Of a stretch of DNA of 64,000 nucleotides, positions 18,301-26,709 are shown in pieces (position 1 is the first letter of the stretch; each line of letters starts with the position of its first letter). The position numbers were made by a program, and so were the translations under genes. The notes beneath the pieces are model-generated. The model was not told where the DNA came from. It searched no databases and worked only from the letters and a program-made list of their open reading frames with translations. This stretch comes from JBGZEX01 sp041846495. Its GTDB lineage: Bacteria; Bacteroidota; Bacteroidia; Bacteroidales; Marinifilaceae. The DNA lies in NCBI GenBank assembly GCA_041846495.1, contig JBGZEX010000004.1:1-64000 (forward strand), in the 5' to 3' direction.

Positions 18301-18780
18301 ATGAAGATAAAAACCGGATTGGGATTCGATGTCCACCGTCTCCGGGACGGTTTGGATTTGTGGTTGGGAGGGGTTAAAATACCCCATACGAAAGGATGTG
18401 TGGCTCATTCCGACGGGGATGTGCTTTTACATGCTCTTTGCGATGCCTTGTTCGGAGCGGCCGGATTGAGAGATATCGGAAATTATTTTCCGGATAATTC
18501 GGATGAATTCAAAGGTATCGACAGCAAACTCCTTTTGGAAAGGACGTGGAAAATAATATCCGAAAAAGGGTATATTGTAGGTAATATAGACAGTGTCTTG
18601 ATTTTGGAAGCGCCGAAGATTATGCGTTATATTCCGGATATGAAGAATATTATTGCCGAAATTCTGGAGATGGAGCCGGACGATGTCTCCATTAAAGCGA
18701 CAACGAATGAAAAGCTGGGACCCGTAGGAAGGGAAGAAGGCGTAGAGGCGATGGTATCCGTGCTTATTTACAAATTATAG
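18301..18780 (+). CDS. ispF: 2-C-methyl-D-erythritol 2,4-cyclodiphosphate synthase
   Basis: Fifth enzyme of the MEP isoprenoid pathway; closes the cyclodiphosphate ring. The 159-aa sequence has the zinc ligands in GLGFDVHRL (Asp, His) and AHSDGDVLLHALCDALFGA, then DIGNYFPD and the C-terminal KATTNEKLGPVGREEG block. Full length. Its last sense codon TTA is also the stop codon (TAA) of rlmN on the other strand. ispG of the same pathway lies at 58994. Confidence 0.97.
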   Translation: MKIKTGLGFDVHRLRDGLDLWLGGVKIPHTKGCVAHSDGDVLLHALCDALFGAAGLRDIGNYFPDNSDEFKGIDSKLLLERTWKIISEKGYIVGNIDSVLILEAPKIMRYIPDMKNIIAEILEMEPDDVSIKATTNEKLGPVGREEGVEAMVSVLIYKL

Positions 18781-19836
18781 GTTTTTGTCTTTCGTACGGA
18801 GACTTTTCTTTGCGGCCAATTGTCCGCAGGCGGCATCGATATCTCCGCCTTTGCTTTGACGGATGTTTACGACCATATTGCAACTTTTGAGAAAGTCGAT
18901 GAAAGTCTTTTTGTTTTTCTCCGGGCAATGTTGCAAATCCCTGCTCCCCGTCGTATTGTATTCGATGATGTTTATTTTTACGGGAAATTGCCGGCAAAAT
19001 TTTGCCAAGGCTTTGGCCGAATCGAGACTGTCGTTTATATCCTTGAGGAGGAGATATTCGAATGTGGGGCGTATGCCTGTCTTATTTACGAAATATTTTA
19101 TACTCCCGGCCAGTTCTTTTAGAGGATAGCGCCGGGCTATGGGCATAAGCCGGGCTCTCGATTCCTGAACGGCCGAATGGATGGAGACCGCTAAATGGAT
19201 ATTGAGGCCTTCGTCAGCCAAGCGGATTATCCCTTGAGGTATGCCTGCGGTGGAAACGGTTATTCGTTGAGGAGACATGGACATCCCGTCTTTATCCGTA
19301 ATTTTGCGTATGGCGCCGACGAGGTTTTCGTAATTTAAAAGCGGTTCGCCCATCCCCATGAAGACGATGTTCGAAAGCGTACCTCCGTTTTCGGCGGCAT
19401 ATTCTCCGGCTTTTACCACTTGATCGAAAATCTCTCCGCAACTGAGATTTCTGGAAAATCCCATTCCTCCCGTAGCGCAGAAACGGCACCCCAAGCTGCA
19501 ACCTACCTGGGAAGAAACGCATACGGTGTACTTACCCTCCTTTCCCGGAATAAGGGCGCTTTCGATTTTCATACCGTCGTGGAGTTGCCATAACATCTTG
19601 AAAGTTCCGTCCGAGGATTTTTGGAGATTGTTCAGTTGGAGGCTTCCGAAATAGAAATTCTCATTTAATTTGCGTCTTAAATCGAGGGATAGATTTTTCA
19701 TTTCGTCGAAATCTCTTACCCCTTTTTTCCATAACCATTCGCCGATTTGACGGGATTTGAAACTTTTTTCTCCGTTCGCTTCCATGAAATTTTTCAATTC
19801 TTCCGGAGATAGGGTCAATATGTCTCTTTTTTCCAT
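18775..19836 (-). CDS. rlmN: Dual-specificity 23S rRNA/tRNA adenine C2 methyltransferase RlmN
   Basis: Radical-SAM enzyme that methylates A2503 of 23S rRNA and A37 of some tRNAs. It contains the cluster-binding motif in GCSLGCRFCATGG (CxxxCxxC) and the segments FMGMGEPLLNY, RITVSTAGIPQGI and LLKDINDSL. I take the start at the ATG at 19834-19836 (MEKRDILTLSPEELK, 353 aa). The frame is open to 19872, but the earlier ATG lies upstream of the -7 promoter element at 19854-19861 and adds 12 residues absent from the family. It converges with ispF, overlapping by 6 nt. Confidence 0.95.
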   Translation of the reverse strand: MEKRDILTLSPEELKNFMEANGEKSFKSRQIGEWLWKKGVRDFDEMKNLSLDLRRKLNENFYFGSLQLNNLQKSSDGTFKMLWQLHDGMKIESALIPGKEGKYTVCVSSQVGCSLGCRFCATGGMGFSRNLSCGEIFDQVVKAGEYAAENGGTLSNIVFMGMGEPLLNYENLVGAIRKITDKDGMSMSPQRITVSTAGIPQGIIRLADEGLNIHLAVSIHSAVQESRARLMPIARRYPLKELAGSIKYFVNKTGIRPTFEYLLLKDINDSLDSAKALAKFCRQFPVKINIIEYNTTGSRDLQHCPEKNKKTFIDFLKSCNMVVNIRQSKGGDIDAACGQLAAKKSLRTKDKNL

Positions 19837-19853
19837 AAAAATATACCGATATG

Positions 19854-19861
19854 CAAATATA
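19854..19861 (-). promoter_or_regulatory. -7 promoter element of rlmN
   Basis: The + strand CAAATATA gives TATATTTG on the minus strand. Its position inside the longer open frame supports the later rlmN start. Confidence 0.5.
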
Positions 19862-19938
19862 GTCAAAAACAAATTCTTCGAAAGGGTTTCATAGTGTTAA
19901 ATAAAATCGAAAAAGATAGAAGGGTAAATATTTAATTG

Positions 19939-19946
19939 TAACTTTG
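19939..19946 (+). promoter_or_regulatory. -7 promoter element of the S46 peptidase gene
   Basis: TAACTTTG, giving a leader of about 65 nt. Confidence 0.5.
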
Positions 19947-20016
19947 TCCTGAATGGAATATGATGACGTATTATATTTTGTTTCGTGTAATGTATATATA
20001 AAAAACGCAGATTGTA

Positions 20017-22188
20017 ATGAAAAAAGGATTATTGATTGTTTTGATTTCTCTGGTATCCTTCTCTATGGCGAAGGCGGATGAAGGAATGTGGCTGCTCTCC
20101 TTGTTGAAGAAATACAATATCGAGGATATGCAGAGGAAAGGTTTCAAATTGACGGCTGAGGATATTTATTCTATAAATCGTCCCGGAATCAAGGATGCTA
20201 TCGTAGGTTTGGGTAAGGCGAACCGACCTTTTGCCCATTTTTGTTCGGCGGAAATCGTTTCGGACAAAGGTTTGATGTTTACCAATCACCATTGCGGATT
20301 CGAGGCGATTCAGGAGCATTCTTCCGTGGAACACGATTATTTGAAAGACGGTTTTTGGGCTATGAGTCTGAGTGAAGAATTGGCAAATCCCGGAGTTACG
20401 GCTTCCATACTCGAACGTATGGAAGATGTGACGGATCAGGTTTTGGCCGTACTTACGGAGGATATGACCGAAGAAGAACGCGCTAAGGCCGTGGATGCCG
20501 TGTCCCGACAGATTATAGGAAAGGCCGTGGCCGGAACTCGGTTTATGGGGCAGGTGCAATCGATGTTCAACGGGAATCAATATTTTTTGCTTTTATACAC
20601 CATTTATCGCGATGTGCGTTTGGTGGCGGCTCCTCCCCAGAGCATAGGCAAATTCGGCGGAGATACCGACAACTGGATGTGGCCCCGTCATACGGGAGAT
20701 TTTTCCATGTTGAGGGTGTATACGGCCCCCGACGGAAGTCCCGCCCCTTATTCTCCTGCGAACGTTCCTTTAAAACCGAAGCATCATTTGCCGGTTTCCC
20801 TTAAAGGCGTTGCCAATAACGATTTTGCGATGATAATGGGATTCCCCGGTACTACCGATCGCTATACCTCCAGTTTCGGACTTCAGGAAACCATGGATTT
20901 TGAAAATCATATCCGCTATGTGGTTCGCACCGAGAAACTCAGAGTGATGAAGGAAGGAATGGATAAAGACGATAAGGTACGCATACAATATGCGGCAAAA
21001 TATGCTCAAAGCGCCAATTATTGGAAATATTCTTTCGAACAGAACAAAGCTTTGAAAGCCTTGAACGTTATAGAAGAAAAGAGGGAAATAGAGAGAAAGT
21101 TCGTCGATTGGCTCAATGCCTCTCCCGCGCGCAAGACGGAATACGGAGAAGTATTATCCATGCTCGAAACGGCTTATGCCAAGAAAAGACCTTTGGCGAA
21201 AGCCCAGAATTATATGTTCGAGGCTCTGCTTCAAGGTCCGGAAACGCCGATGTTCGCTTTGAATATCGCATCCGGAATAGAAGCTCTTGGAGGTAGTGAA
21301 TACTCCGATGAGCAAAAAGAAATGCTGAAAAAAAATATCGAAGGCTTTATTCAGAAATTTTATAAGGATTTCGATGCCGATATAGATACGCGTCTGTATG
21401 CCGTATTGCTTAAAATGTATTCGGATAATGTGGAGGACGAGTATCAACCGGATATCATCAAACATATCCGTAAAAAATTCAAGGGTAATTTCGATAAATT
21501 CGCAACCACCCTTCATAAAAAGACCATATTCCACGATCCGGATAAATTGAAAAAATTCATGGAGGCTCCCGATATGAAAGTATTGAATAAGGACCTCGCT
21601 TATATTACGGGAAAATCCATTTTCGAACTTTATAACCGTTTTATGAAAGAAACGGAGGAAATCAATGACGTCATATCCAAAGGGAACCGTCTTTTCCTTA
21701 AAGGTTTGATGGAAATGAATCCCGATAAGGTATGGAGTCCCGATGCGAATTCCACCATACGTTTGACCTACGGTAATGTGAAATCTTACGAACCCAAGGA
21801 CGGAGTGGAATATAAGTATTATACTACTTTAAAAGGAGTAATGGATAAAGAGAATCCCGCATCCGACGAGTTTAAAGTTTCCCCGAAATTGAAAGAGCTG
21901 TACCGGACCAAAGATTTCGGCCCTTACGGTAAGGACGGAAAACTTAACGTATGCTTCCTCACGGATAACGATATTACCGGTGGAAATTCCGGTTCGGGCG
22001 TTATAGACGGAGAAGGTAATCTCATAGGTATCGCTTTCGACGGAAATTCCGAAGCCATGTCCGGAGATATTCATTTTGAAACTCAACTTCAGCGTTGTAT
22101 AAATGTGGATATTAGATATGTGTTGTTTGTTATCGATAAGTTTGCGGGAGCAAAACATTTGATAGATGAAATGACAATTGTTAAATAA
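20017..22188 (+). CDS. S46 family dipeptidyl-peptidase, DPP7-like
   Basis: Periplasmic serine exopeptidase that removes dipeptides from the N-terminus of peptides. The 723-aa precursor has a signal peptide with a likely AKA/DEG cut after residue 20. The catalytic His lies in TNHHCG (residues 89-94) and the catalytic Ser 658 in TGGNSGS. The residue 18 positions after that Ser, which sets P1 preference in this family, is Gly 676 (FDGN). By family knowledge Gly fits DPP7-type enzymes with hydrophobic P1 choice, while Arg marks the Asp/Glu-specific DPP11. Such enzymes feed peptide-fermenting Bacteroidota. ilvE begins 21 nt downstream and is probably co-transcribed. Confidence 0.92.
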   Translation: MKKGLLIVLISLVSFSMAKADEGMWLLSLLKKYNIEDMQRKGFKLTAEDIYSINRPGIKDAIVGLGKANRPFAHFCSAEIVSDKGLMFTNHHCGFEAIQEHSSVEHDYLKDGFWAMSLSEELANPGVTASILERMEDVTDQVLAVLTEDMTEEERAKAVDAVSRQIIGKAVAGTRFMGQVQSMFNGNQYFLLLYTIYRDVRLVAAPPQSIGKFGGDTDNWMWPRHTGDFSMLRVYTAPDGSPAPYSPANVPLKPKHHLPVSLKGVANNDFAMIMGFPGTTDRYTSSFGLQETMDFENHIRYVVRTEKLRVMKEGMDKDDKVRIQYAAKYAQSANYWKYSFEQNKALKALNVIEEKREIERKFVDWLNASPARKTEYGEVLSMLETAYAKKRPLAKAQNYMFEALLQGPETPMFALNIASGIEALGGSEYSDEQKEMLKKNIEGFIQKFYKDFDADIDTRLYAVLLKMYSDNVEDEYQPDIIKHIRKKFKGNFDKFATTLHKKTIFHDPDKLKKFMEAPDMKVLNKDLAYITGKSIFELYNRFMKETEEINDVISKGNRLFLKGLMEMNPDKVWSPDANSTIRLTYGNVKSYEPKDGVEYKYYTTLKGVMDKENPASDEFKVSPKLKELYRTKDFGPYGKDGKLNVCFLTDNDITGGNSGSGVIDGEGNLIGIAFDGNSEAMSGDIHFETQLQRCINVDIRYVLFVIDKFAGAKHLIDEMTIVK

Positions 22189-22209
22189 CTTACTTAATAA
22201 AATCATATT

Positions 22210-23226
22210 ATGAAAAACTTAGATTGGGGAAGTTTGGGATTCGGTTATTTCAAAACCGACTATAACGTACGTTCCTATTACAAAGACGGAAAATGGAGCG
22301 AATTGGAAGTTACGGATTCCGAGAATTTGAATATTCATATGGCCTCTACCTGTCTTCACTACGGACAGGAAGCCTTTGAAGGAATGAAAGCTTTCAGAGG
22401 AAAGGACGGTAAAATCCGATTGTTCCGATGCGAAGAAAATGCCAAGCGTATGCAATCTTCGGCCGATTACGTGATGATGAAAGCTCCTTCCGTGGAACTG
22501 TTTACGGAGGCTGTGGTTAAAGCCGTGGAAGTGAATAAGGATTACGTGCCTCCCTACGAATCCGGAGCGAGTCTTTATATACGTCCCCTTTTGATAGGAG
22601 TAGGACCTCAAATGGGAGTGGCTCCCGCCAAGGAATTTATCTTTATCGTTTTTGTGGCACCGGTAGGTCCCTATTTTAAAACCGGATTCAAACCGACGAA
22701 AGTAATGTTGGAACGTAAATACGACAGAGCCGCTCCCTGCGGAACCGGACATATAAAAGTGGGTGGAAATTATGCCGCATCTTTGATATCCGGAGAATTG
22801 GCCCATAAGAAAGGTTATTTCACCGCACTTTATTTGGATTCCAAAGAAAAAAAATATTTGGATGAATGCGGACCGGCCAATTTCTTTGCCGTAAAAGACA
22901 ATACCTATATTACACCCGGTTCTCATTCCATATTGCCTTCCATTACCAATGCCAGTCTTATGATATTGGCCGAAGATATGGGAATGAAAGTGGAACGCCG
23001 CCATATTACGGTGGATGAATTGGCTACTTTCGAGGAAGCCGGTGCCTGCGGTACGGCTGCCGTGATTATCCCCATAGGAGAAATCGACGATTTGGAGAAT
23101 GATAAGAAGTATACATTCGGCAAGCCTGGTGTGCCCGGAGAATGGTCTACCAAGTTGTATAACCGTTTGCGCGGCATACAATACGGGGAAGAGGAAGATA
23201 AATTCGGTTGGATAAAAGTGATTTGA
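22210..23226 (+). CDS. ilvE: Branched-chain amino acid aminotransferase
   Basis: PLP enzyme that interconverts Val/Leu/Ile and their keto acids. The 338-residue class IV aminotransferase shows HYGQEAFEGMKAFRGKDGK, LYIRPLLIGVGPQMGV, the AAPCGTGHIKVGGNYAAS segment with the conserved region around the PLP site, and TFEEAGACGTAAVI near the C-terminus. It follows the secreted dipeptidyl-peptidase closely, which would fit catabolism of imported peptides (inference). A nested-hairpin terminator lies after it. Confidence 0.95.
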   Translation: MKNLDWGSLGFGYFKTDYNVRSYYKDGKWSELEVTDSENLNIHMASTCLHYGQEAFEGMKAFRGKDGKIRLFRCEENAKRMQSSADYVMMKAPSVELFTEAVVKAVEVNKDYVPPYESGASLYIRPLLIGVGPQMGVAPAKEFIFIVFVAPVGPYFKTGFKPTKVMLERKYDRAAPCGTGHIKVGGNYAASLISGELAHKKGYFTALYLDSKEKKYLDECGPANFFAVKDNTYITPGSHSILPSITNASLMILAEDMGMKVERRHITVDELATFEEAGACGTAAVIIPIGEIDDLENDKKYTFGKPGVPGEWSTKLYNRLRGIQYGEEEDKFGWIKVI

Positions 23227-23238
23227 GTCGGTTTTTAT

Positions 23239-23325
23239 AAAATAAGGCTGCCGGAAATGTAGTGTACCCCAAAAGTTGAATAAAAAACTTTTGGGGTGTA
23301 TACCGCAAAACGGCAGCCTTATTTT
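23239..23325 (+). terminator. Terminator with a second hairpin nested in its loop (element A)
   Basis: The outer stem is 15 bp and perfect: 23239-23253 with 23311-23325 (core AAGGCTGCCG / CGGCAGCCTT), ending in Ts. Its loop contains a 12-bp stem, ACCCCAAAAGTT (23266-23277) with AACTTTTGGGGT (23286-23297), around an 8-nt loop. The inner hairpin recurs at 51262-51293. Confidence 0.8.
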
Positions 23326-23364
23326 TATATCTCGTCGGTCCTTTGTAAAATCGTCTGATTTTAT

Positions 23365-23394
23365 TTTGTTTGTTTCTTAATAATTTTAACTTTG
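23365..23394 (+). promoter_or_regulatory. Promoter of the antiporter gene
   Basis: TTTG at 23365-23368 and TAACTTTG at 23387-23394, spaced 18 nt. Confidence 0.6.
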
Positions 23395-23412
23395 CGACAA
23401 TTATCGGCTTAA

Positions 23413-24588
23413 ATGAAAAAGGTCATTCTTTTATCGGTATTTTTATTTTTGGGTTTGGGAGCGTCTCAGATATTGCCCGGACTTTCGGGTCCTTATTATG
23501 AGGACGTTCATTATATATGCAATACCCTCCTTTTCATATGTTTATCCTTTATTATGATAAATGTGGGAAGAGAGTTCAATATTGAAAAAGACAAATGGCG
23601 TTCTTATTTGTTGGATTATTTTGTCGCCATGGTTACGGCTGCCATGCCTTGGATATTGGTAGCTCTTTATTATACGTTCATACTCCTTCCCCCTGCTTAT
23701 TGGGATAGTGCTCAGGCATGGCATGAAAATTTATTGTTGAGTCGTTTTTCGGCACCTACGTCTGCCGGTATATTGTTTACGATGCTGGCAGCGGCGGGAT
23801 TGAAACAAACCTGGGTATATAAAAAAGTACAGGTTTTGGCCATATTCGATGATTTGGATACCATCCTTTTGATGATACCTTTGCAAATCATGATGATAGG
23901 AATGAAATGGGAGCTTCTCGGAATTATTGTCGTCGTTACGGTTTTATTGGTTTGGGGATGGAAATATATGAATTCGTTTAAAATGAAGCAGGATTGGAAG
24001 CATATATTGTTTTATGCCGTCGGAGTTTATTTCCTGACCCAGTTGTTGTATTTCGGGACGAAATTTATGTTTGCCGACGGAGAAGGTATACATATAGAAG
24101 TGCTTTTACCGGCTTTTATTATAGGTGTCGTAATGAAATCCCGGCATAAGTATTCCCGGGCCGAAATGAAGGTTTCGGATCTCATCTCATTTGTATTCAT
24201 GTTTTTGGTAGGAGTGAGTATGCCTCTTTTCATAGGGGTGGATTATTCGACCGTAGGGGATTCCACGATGGTGACCTGTTCCCAGCCGATGATGCCTTGG
24301 CCGGAATTATGCTTTCATGTAGTCGTAGTTTCCATGCTTTCGAACGTAGGAAAAATGATGCCATTGTTTTTTTATTCCGATCGGGACATTCGGGAACGTT
24401 TGGCTTTATCCATAGGAATGTTTACCCGGGGAGAGGTGGGTGCCGGGATTATATTTATCGCATTGGGCTATAATCTGGGAGGTCCCGCTTTAATCATATC
24501 CGTGCTTACGATCGTACTCAATCTTATGCTTACCTCCGTTTTTATCGTATGGGTAAAACGGCTTTTGAAAAAAGTGTATGCAACTTGA
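23413..24588 (+). CDS. Cation:proton antiporter, CPA family
   Basis: Inner-membrane transporter of 391 aa with about 11-12 hydrophobic segments, expected to exchange Na+ or K+ for protons. It carries family signatures: FDDLDTILLMIPLQIM with the charged Asp pair in a membrane segment, and GMFTRGEVGAGIIFIALGYN near the C-terminus, typical of CPA2/NhaA-related carriers. It has no cytoplasmic nucleotide-binding (TrkA) domain. Its last 31 bases have a degenerate second copy 65 nt downstream. It converges with tyrS. Confidence 0.82.
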   Translation: MKKVILLSVFLFLGLGASQILPGLSGPYYEDVHYICNTLLFICLSFIMINVGREFNIEKDKWRSYLLDYFVAMVTAAMPWILVALYYTFILLPPAYWDSAQAWHENLLLSRFSAPTSAGILFTMLAAAGLKQTWVYKKVQVLAIFDDLDTILLMIPLQIMMIGMKWELLGIIVVVTVLLVWGWKYMNSFKMKQDWKHILFYAVGVYFLTQLLYFGTKFMFADGEGIHIEVLLPAFIIGVVMKSRHKYSRAEMKVSDLISFVFMFLVGVSMPLFIGVDYSTVGDSTMVTCSQPMMPWPELCFHVVVVSMLSNVGKMMPLFFYSDRDIRERLALSIGMFTRGEVGAGIIFIALGYNLGGPALIISVLTIVLNLMLTSVFIVWVKRLLKKVYAT

Positions 24589-24656
24589 TAGACCATGCCC
24601 GTAGCACATGGATTTATAAACACATCCTTTTGAGAAAAGTATATGCTGCTTGATAA
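24561..24656 (+). repeat. Imperfect duplication of the antiporter 3' end
   Basis: 24561-24591 (encoding LLKKVYAT-stop) recurs at 24626-24656 as a variant encoding LLRKVYAA-stop, about 25 of 31 bases identical, offset 65 nt. The second copy lies outside the gene. Confidence 0.55.
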
Positions 24657-24702
24657 CAAGCCGGGACGAAAACTTCCTCAATCCCTCGGATAAAACCGGG
24701 GG

Positions 24703-25992
24703 TTATGCTTTTAGGACGATTAGATAGTAGTTTTTCTTTCCGTTTTGCAAAAGGAGGTATTTCCCGTTTATGAGATCTTCCGTGCTTATATACCTGTCCT
24801 CGCCTATTTTTTCTTTGTTCAGGGATACGGCCATGCCTTTGAGGGAACGCCGGGCCTCTCCTTTGGAACTCGAAATCCCCGTATGTACGGCAAGCATGTC
24901 CACGACGGGCACTTTATCCGAGAGTAAAGAACGGGGCAATTCATACCGGGGGACTCCTTCGAAAATATCCAAAAGGGTTTTTTCGTCGATTTTTCGCAGA
25001 ATTTCCGACGTGGCCTTTCCGAATAAGATGTCGGAAGCTTCTAAGGCGGCTTCGTAGGCTTTGCGACCGTGCGTCATGATTGTGATTTCCCGGGCTACGG
25101 TTTTTTGGAGCTCTCTAAGATGAGGATTTCGGCGATGACGTTTTATAAGTTCTTCGATTTCGGATACGGGAAGTACGGTAAATATTTTCACATAGCGTTC
25201 CGCATCTTCATCGGCGGTATTCAGCCAGAATTGATAGAAACGGTAAGGAGAAGTGCGTTCGGCATCCAACCAGATGTTTCCGGATTCCGTTTTCCCGAAT
25301 TTCTTGCCGTCGCTTTTTGTCATCAACGGCCAGGTCAAGCCGTAGGCTTCGAGTCCCGCTATGCGGCGGATGAGTTCCCCTCCGGTGGTGATATTGCCCC
25401 ATTGATCGGAACCGCCCATTTGTAACATACAGTCGTAGTTTTGGCGAAGGTGGAGGAAATCGTATCCCTGAACCAATTGATAGGTGAATTCCGTAAACGA
25501 AAGTCCGTTGCTGTTTTCGCTCAGGCGTTTCTTTACGGAGTCTTTGGCCATCATATAGTTGACGGTAATATGTTTGCCTATGCGGCGGATGAATTCCAAA
25601 AAAGAGAATTCTTTCATCCAATCGTAGTTGTTCAACATAAGGGCAGAGGTGGCACCCCCCGATTCGAAATCGATAAAACGCGTAAGTTGAGCTTTTATGC
25701 CTTCCATATTTTTGCGTACGACCGCTTCGTCCAAAAGATTCCTTTCCTCCGATTTCCCGCTCGGATCGCCTATCATACCCGTAGCTCCGCCTATGACGAA
25801 AAGGGGTTTATGACCGGCCATCTGAAAATGTTTCATCATCATCACCGATACAAGATGTCCTACATGGAGAGAGTCCGCCGTGGGATCGATACCTACGTAG
25901 GCAGTGACGCTTCCTTTGGAAAGCAGTTCTTCCGTTCCGGGCATAACATTGTGTATCATGCCTCTCCATTTTAATTCTTCGATAAAATTCAT
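24703..25992 (-). CDS. tyrS: Tyrosyl-tRNA synthetase
   Basis: Class I enzyme that charges tRNA-Tyr. The 429-residue sequence has the HIGH-type motif in [15 protein letters not shown], the tyrosine/ATP site [30 protein letters not shown], and the KMSKS-type loop KFGKT. The C-terminal S4-like domain ([11 protein letters not shown]) is present. Full length. A promoter-like element lies within the 3' end of the upstream cvpA gene. Confidence 0.97.
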   Translation of the reverse strand: MNFIEELKWRGMIHNVMPGTEELLSKGSVTAYVGIDPTADSLHVGHLVSVMMMKHFQMAGHKPLFVIGGATGMIGDPSGKSEERNLLDEAVVRKNMEGIKAQLTRFIDFESGGATSALMLNNYDWMKEFSFLEFIRRIGKHITVNYMMAKDSVKKRLSENSNGLSFTEFTYQLVQGYDFLHLRQNYDCMLQMGGSDQWGNITTGGELIRRIAGLEAYGLTWPLMTKSDGKKFGKTESGNIWLDAERTSPYRFYQFWLNTADEDAERYVKIFTVLPVSEIEELIKRHRRNPHLRELQKTVAREITIMTHGRKAYEAALEASDILFGKATSEILRKIDEKTLLDIFEGVPRYELPRSLLSDKVPVVDMLAVHTGISSSKGEARRSLKGMAVSLNKEKIGEDRYISTEDLINGKYLLLQNGKKNYYLIVLKA

Positions 25993-25999
25993 CTCGCCC

Positions 26000-26500
26000 T
26001 TATTTTATAAAATTGTTGACTTCCGGAGCAAAGGTACGAAATATTTCTTTGATAAAATCGAGGAAGGGATAGTACAATAAGGAGTTTGTTTTGGAGGTTG
26101 CCGAAATGAATTCGAATTTATCGGATAGGGAGTCCGAAAACCATAAAAAAACTCCCGTTAAAACGAACCATTTGATGCCGCCCAATACACCGCCCAAGGT
26201 TTTATTCAGCCATCCCATGCAGATTAACTCCATAAAAGAGGCGAGAAGGCGTCCGATCAGGTAGAGAATGAGTACGATCGAAGCGAAGGTTATAAAAAAG
26301 GCGCCGATATACATATGCTTCCATTCCGTTTGAATTTTTTCGCGGATAAGGATTTCCACATCTCCGGAATATCTCATGGCAATGACGATGCCGATGACGA
26401 CTCCGACAAATGCGGTTATTTCGGCTATGCCTCCTTTGCGCAGCCCTCGTAAAATTCCCCATGCGACGGGAGTGACAATGAGGATGTCGATAATGTTCAT
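26000..26500 (-). CDS. cvpA: CvpA family inner-membrane protein
   Basis: 166 aa with four hydrophobic segments, starting [19 protein letters not shown] and followed by the glycine-rich [20 protein letters not shown] block typical of CvpA/colicin V production proteins. In other bacteria this family affects envelope homeostasis and biofilm; the molecular role is not settled. tyrS follows 7 nt after its stop. Confidence 0.85.
   Translation of the reverse strand: MNIIDILIVTPVAWGILRGLRKGGIAEITAFVGVVIGIVIAMRYSGDVEILIREKIQTEWKHMYIGAFFITFASIVLILYLIGRLLASFMELICMGWLNKTLGGVLGGIKWFVLTGVFLWFSDSLSDKFEFISATSKTNSLLYYPFLDFIKEIFRTFAPEVNNFIK
26029..26036 (-). promoter_or_regulatory. Possible internal promoter for tyrS inside the cvpA 3' end
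   Basis: The + strand CAAAGGTA gives TACCTTTG on the minus strand, 36 nt before the tyrS start and within the last codons of cvpA. Confidence 0.35.
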
Positions 26501-26709
26501 TTTTTAGGTTTTCTTGTGGAGGAACGACCTTTATCGGGCCGAATTTAGTGATTTTATATGAAATAAGACGACGATGGCGGCTAAAACTATTTGGTATTTT
26601 CGGAAGATTATACGATTTAAATGATAAATTCTTAGTATTTTCGCAAAATGATACGATGGGGTAGTATGCCTTTGTCGGAATAAAATTGTTTTTGATTAAG
26701 GAAATAGAG

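Noticed and set aside
22219..23181. A 320-codon minus-strand frame opposite ilvE
   Set aside because: Antisense shadow of a clear aminotransferase gene; His- and Phe-rich composition typical of non-coding translation.
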